A DNA stretch of 64,000 bases, taken from positions 504,319 to 568,318 of the forward strand of contig VZQC01009517.1 in assembly GCA_009823505.1 (NCBI GenBank). Direction: 5' to 3'. The notes under the pieces are model-generated. The model was given only the letters and a program-made list of their open reading frames with translations, had not been told where the DNA came from and did not search any database. Below are positions 59,262-64,000 of the stretch, piece by piece (within the stretch, counting starts at the first letter, position 1; every line of letters begins with the position of its first letter). Source of the DNA: Rhizomys pruinosus. Lineage: Eukaryota > Chordata > Mammalia > Rodentia > Spalacidae. A program made the translations under genes and the position numbers.

Positions 59262-59400
59262 TTTCTTTTAAAGACAGGCTCTCAATGTATAGCCTTGGTT
59301 GGCCTGGAATTCACTTTGTAGGCCAGGCTAGCTCCAACTCAGAGATCCGCCTGCCTCCGTCACCTGGTGTGAGATTAAAGCTGTGCAGCACATGCGACTT
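59262..59400 (-). repeat. B1 SINE
   Basis: Antisense, moderately diverged. Confidence 0.85.
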
Positions 59401-59542
59401 CTGTGAATTTTTATGCTATTTTTTAGCAATTTTATGCCCCCCCCCCCAAATATCCCAGAGGAAGCAGCGAGGCATCTTGCACAGTCAGCACACACCAAGG
59501 AAATCAGAAAGATGTCGACTGTTCTTAGAAACAGGCACATGA

Positions 59543-59796
59543 GGGGCTGGAGAGATGGCCTAGCGGTTAAGAACGCCGACTGCTCTTGCAGAGGACCCGG
59601 GTTCGATCCCCAGCACCCACATGGTGGCTGAGAACCATCTGTAACTCCAATTCCAGGAGAACTCCAGTTCCAGGGGAATCCAACAGCCTCTTCTGACCTC
59701 CGCGGCATTGCACGACACGGGTGCACAAGCCTACATGCAGACAGTACATTCATACACATACAAAATAAATAAAAATATTTAAAAAAAAAAAAAAAA
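59543..59796 (+). repeat. B2/B3-type SINE, internal-duplication subfamily
   Basis: Full sense copy; gaaacaggcacatgag is duplicated on both sides. Confidence 0.96.
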
Positions 59797-59919
59797 AGAA
59801 ACAGGCACATGAGCAAGCACTCCCAAAAGGTCATCTGCCTGCACTGAAGGCCACCTGGCCAGTTCACCTAAGAACACGTGACAGTTCCCTGACTGCTCTG
59901 CACCTACTCCATGTTTTTT

Positions 59920-60106
59920 AATATTATTTTTATTTTATGTGCACCCCTATAGTACAATGCCCACGGAGGTCAGAAGAAGGTGTCAGATCCCCTGGAACTG
60001 GAACTACAGACAGTTGTTAGCCGCCATGTGGGTGTTGGGAACCAAACCTGAGTCCTCTGCAAGAGTGGCCAGTGCTCTAACCACTGAGCTCCTCTCCAGC
60101 ACTGCT
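59920..60106 (-). repeat. B3-type SINE
   Basis: Antisense; cctggaactggaactacag to actgagctcctctccagc. Confidence 0.9.
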
Positions 60107-60169
60107 CCATGTTCAGAGGACCAAAGCAGAAGCTACAAGGCTCCTGGAGGAGAAGGGGAGGTGCACTCA

Positions 60170-60490
<321 letters not shown>

Positions 60491-60565
60491 TTAATCATGT
60501 AGAATTATGTAGTGCTTCTGTTTAGATGCTGTATATTCAGCTTGTTCAGAATTCACTGACTTTTT

Positions 60566-61167
60566 TTAACTTTATGTGCATTTATTTTATGCTCAATTTA
60601 TTCCTTTGCTTAAGTTTTTGTTCAGTTTCTTCCGGGATCTTTTTCTTCTGTGCAACCTCCTTTTCAGGCTTAGGAAAAAATTGTTCCTTTTCAGTGAGGA
60701 TCATTTCAATGTGGCAGGGGGAGCTCATACATAGGTTAATCCAATCATGAGCTCTCTAAGTTCTGCAGCGCAGCTTGGATGATTTGTTCACCTGGATATG
60801 CTCAATGACTGAAGAGTCAACGTCTAAACTCTTAAATCCAGCATTACTCTACATTTTTAAGCATGTGCAGCAAAAATTCAGCACTCTTTTTGGGCCACCA
60901 ACCTGTCTCCAGCCCCACTGTTTGGCCTGGGCAAACCTATGAACCCCAGCATTATACAACCAGAATGGCGCACACTGCTTGACATCTTTCAGATACTTGG
61001 TAGCTTTTCAGATATGCATATACTTGATGGCCTGGGCAGTTTCACAGGTGTTCTTAAAGCGAACAAGATTGGATCCTCTTGATTTGCATGATTTTGTAGG
61101 GTTTTCTGGATCAAGAGAGTAGGGAGCCATTTTCACAGGTCAACTCAGGCCACTTATAGGAAGAGAA
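60566..61167 (-). pseudogene. Rpl17-ps: Rpl17 processed pseudogene with TSD
   Basis: On the minus strand an intronless, nearly full-length copy of ribosomal protein L17 mRNA. Readable: a short 5' UTR ending gttgacctgtgaaaatg, [21 protein letters not shown] followed by a stop (61,008-61,010; CGA to TGA, a CpG-type change), and [16 protein letters not shown]. Later codons are lost or shifted. A 3' tail of A7 follows. The exact 16-nt target duplication aattcactgacttttt (60,550-60,565 and 61,168-61,183) proves L1-type insertion. Rpl17 is a 60S ribosomal subunit protein; this copy cannot encode it. Confidence 0.96.
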
Positions 61168-61639
61168 AATTCACTGACTTTTTAAGCTAACCCATAGCTT
61201 TAACATTTTGCCATTCAGGCTACCTATTTCCTCTGTGACTCAGAATAATATGTCAGAGTGTGAGATGTGACAATTAGACCTAAGACCATCCCGCTGAAAG
61301 TAGTGATGATGTTATGAAGCAACATGTCCCCCTCAAATGCTGAAGCAACATGCAGGCACAGGCTGCTGTTTGTGGCTGTGCTGTTCTGAGTCAATAAGCT
61401 GAGAAGAACCACCTTTTCCACTCTCCAAGACTGTTCATGACTTTCTCACACCATGTGTGTTCAGAACTCTCAGAGGAAGCCCTTTATTTGATACACACAG
61501 TCCTGAAAGAAATCAGAATTCCTCGAAACACATCAGGCTCACTGGTGGTTTTCTTTAATGTGTCGCTGACTCATTTAACTTGACAAACATTTTCTTTCTA
61601 TATTCACTGGGTTGAAAATACTGTAATATTAATATCTGG

Positions 61640-61760
61640 ATGGGGTGGAACATGCTAGTAATTCCTGGCACACAGGATGCTGAGGCAAGAAAAAGGAACA
61701 TGAATTCAAGTCCAACTAGGTCTACTTAGTGAGATGCTATCTCAAAACAAAACAGAACAA
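61640..61760 (+). repeat. Old B1-like SINE
   Basis: Sense and diverged; tggggtggaacatgctagt to gctatctcaaaac. Confidence 0.7.
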
Positions 61761-61825
61761 AAACCAACAATAACCCTCAATGCATTTAGGAAATAGATAT
61801 AAACATATTTTAGGAAAGTAAATTT

Positions 61826-62068
61826 GGGGCTGGAGAGATGACTGAGCGGTTAAGAGTACTAACTGCTCTTGCAGAAGACCCAGGTTCAATTCCCAGCACC
61901 CGCATGGCAGCTAGCAACCTTTGTGACTCCAATTCCAGCAGATCTAATGCCTTCTTCTGACCTCCATGGTCAATCCAAGACATTGGTGCACTAACACACA
62001 TGCAGGCAGTATACTCATACACATAAAAAAGTAAAATGAAAATAAAATAAAATATTAAAAAAGATAAA
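61826..62068 (+). repeat. B2/B3-type SINE
   Basis: Sense copy; tail of AAAAT units. Confidence 0.92.
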
Positions 62069-62395
62069 GTCAACATTCCACTAATACAGCATCAAGTGAA
62101 GTAACAGGAACCTTCTTGTCTGATATTTACCAATTTCCCATCATGGGGCACTGGTCAGCTTTTCTCCCCCTCCCAAGTTTAACACTGTCTTCAAGCAAGA
62201 AGCCTTTGCTTCTTGTGCCCAGTGAACAGAGCAGTCTGACCTGGCCCTTGGGACCAAAAGAAGCCGGCAATCCATCCTGCACCTGCCTACAGAACTCAGG
62301 CTAGGAGCATGAGCCCATAGACTCCCTGAAGTCTCTTCAGTCATTCCACTGAGACACAGAAAACACTTGCCTGAGAGAAAATGAAAGATAACAGA

Positions 62396-62647
62396 GGGCT
62401 GGAGAGATGGCCTAGTGGTTAAGAGCACCGACTGCTCTTGCAGAGGACCTAGGTTCGATCCCCTGCACCCACATGGTGGCTGAGAACTGTCTTTGACTAC
62501 AGTCCCAGGGGAATCCAACACCCTCTTCTGACCTCCGAGGCATTGCACAACACAGGGGCACTGACCTACATGCAGACAGTAAATTCATACACATAAAAAA
62601 AAAAAAAAAAATGTTCAGCCATCTCGAAAAAAAAAAAAAAAAAAAAA
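62396..62647 (+). repeat. B2/B3-type SINE with two-part tail
   Basis: Sense copy; tail is A16, then tgttcagccatctcg, then A24. Target duplication aaagataacaga lies outside the second A-run. Confidence 0.93.
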
Positions 62648-63033
62648 AAAGATAACAGAAAACAGATCGTAATACAAGTCAGAAAAGAGTTTAACTGAAA
62701 AAAGGACTCTCTATCCCAAGTAACTACAGCTCTACCTGAATCAGCACTCTTAAACAGTTTGTTTCAGGTGGCACACTGTCTCAAAAAGACCAAAAAAAAA
62801 AGGACTGCTAAACAATACTTTTCTGAGGAAACTTCTGAAGCTCCAATGCATATTTTGCCTACACTAAAAATAAATAATAATAAGTTTAAAAGTCCACTTG
62901 TTACTTTGAAATCGTAAAGAAAGGTTTACTACAACAACCGTATTTTAATTTATTATGCTACCCAAATGTGATACTCAAGAGCTAAACATAGTATCAACCA
63001 TAGGAGCCATATTACTGGATAAAAATAGCTTGA

Positions 63034-63262
63034 GGGGCTGGAGAGATGGCTCAGCGGTTAAGAGCACCAACTGCTCTTGCAGAGGACCTGGGTTAGATTC
63101 CCAGCACCCGCTTGGTGGCTAAGAACCATACTTTAACTCCAGTTCCAGGGGAATCCGACACCCTCTTCTGACCTCTGAGGCATTGCATGACAGGGGTGCA
63201 CAGACCTACATGCAGGCAGACACTACATTCACAAACATAAAAAATAAATAAAATAAAAAAAA
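63034..63262 (+). repeat. B2/B3-type SINE
   Basis: Sense full-length copy without the internal duplication. Confidence 0.94.
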
Positions 63263-63274
63263 AAGCTGGATTCA

Positions 63275-63437
63275 GTCTGGGCATGGTGGTCCATGCCTGT
63301 AATCCCAGTACTTGGAAAACAGAAGCAGGCAGATCTCTGAGATCAAGGCCAGCTTGGTCTATATAGCAAGTTCCAGGCCAGCTGGGGCTACATAGAGATC
63401 TTGTCTCAAAAAGAAGCTGCGCCCCACCCCCCCAAAA
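63275..63437 (+). repeat. B1 SINE
   Basis: Sense B1 following the B2/B3 tail closely. Confidence 0.9.
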
Positions 63438-63497
63438 AAGCTTGACTTGTAAACTCAGGAGCCAAGTCATGAATTAAAAAAAAAGTATGCTTTTAGG

Positions 63498-63605
63498 CTA
63501 GGTGTGGTACCATGTACTTGTAATCCCAGCACACGGGTAACCCGGTGAGGACTGCGAAGCAAGTCCAACCTCAGCCTGGGCTATGTAGTAACCCTCTTCT
63601 CTAAT
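63498..63605 (+). repeat. Old B1-like SINE
   Basis: Sense, diverged; ggtgtggtaccatgtactt. Confidence 0.65.
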
Positions 63606-63619
63606 TTTTTGTTGCTGTT

Positions 63620-63812
63620 GTATTTTTTTTTAATATTTATTTTTATTTTATGTATGTGTTTTGCCTGAATGTAAGTGCACTACATGCATACAATGCCTGC
63701 AGTGGCCAGAAGAAGGGGTTACAGACAGTAGTTAGCTGTCATGTGGGTGCTCGGAACAAAACTGAGTTCTCTCCAAAAACAGCCAATGCCCTTAACCACT
63801 GAACCAGCCCCT
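63620..63812 (-). repeat. B3-type SINE
   Basis: Antisense; lacks part of the middle. Confidence 0.85.
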
Positions 63813-63844
63813 GGTGCTGTTGTTTTTTAAAAAGATGCATTGTT

Positions 63845-64000
63845 GCCAGGCATGGAGGCCCACGTCTTTAATCCTAGCACTTGGGAGGCAGAGGCAGGCA
63901 GATCTTTGTGAGTTCAAGGCCAGCCTGGTCTACAGAGTGAGTTCCAGGACAGCTGGGGCTACAAGAAGACCCTGTCTCAAAAAGACAAAAAAAAAAAAAA
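63845..64000 (+). repeat. B1 SINE (reaches window end)
   Basis: Sense B1; its A tail runs to the last base. Confidence 0.93.

Noticed and set aside
61224..61421. 65-codon reading on minus with a hydrophobic middle
   Set aside because: No family recognised, no splice context, no sign of constraint; treated as chance.

Overview
This window is rodent nuclear DNA. It holds a long internal part of one protein-coding gene, Eprs1 (bifunctional glutamyl-prolyl-tRNA synthetase), read on the minus strand from about 60.3 kb down to 3.2 kb. I found 21 coding exons by reading the minus strand, joining GT/AG splice sites and checking phase. They sum to 3,304 nt (about 1,100 codons of a protein of about 1,510). 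The order runs from the second half of the class I GluRS core, through its beta-barrel domain, three WHEP repeats and a charged linker, into the class II ProRS core and most of its anticodon-binding domain. The GST-like N-terminus, the first half of the GluRS core, the promoter, the C-terminal zinc domain and the 3' UTR lie outside the window. Every junction is in phase and no exon carries a stop, so the gene looks functional.

The source is a muroid rodent, because B1, B2/B3, B4/RSINE1 and ID-type SINEs fill the introns. The dominant young B2/B3-type family differs from the house mouse B2 consensus I know, so I favour a muroid other than Mus or Rattus and cannot name the species.

Layout by coordinate: 1-3.2 kb is a 3'-ward intron with a 35-bp minisatellite of about 28 units. 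3.2-20.4 kb holds the ProRS and linker exons and an Hmgb2 retropseudogene. 20.2-28.5 kb holds the WHEP exons. 28.5-36.4 kb is an intron with several L1 pieces and a B2 that seems to carry a 3'-transduced tail. 36.5-43.3 kb is an intron with an in-frame L1 ORF2 fragment, a 181-nt N gap, an indel-rich 3.5-kb stretch after the gap, and a B2/Atp6v0c chimeric retropseudogene. 43.3-55.2 kb holds the GluRS barrel and core exons, a solo ERV LTR inside a B1, and a perfect 28-bp hairpin. 55.2-64 kb is SINE-rich, with the most 5' exon at 60.2 kb and an Rpl17 retropseudogene.

There is one host gene here, so there is no operon-like logic. No CRISPR array, tRNA gene or bacterial-type system is present. The most unusual items are products of retrotransposition (a chimeric retropseudogene and a SINE 3' transduction), the hairpin, the T-box-motif minisatellite, and apparent loss of two regulatory phosphoserines in the Eprs1 linker region.
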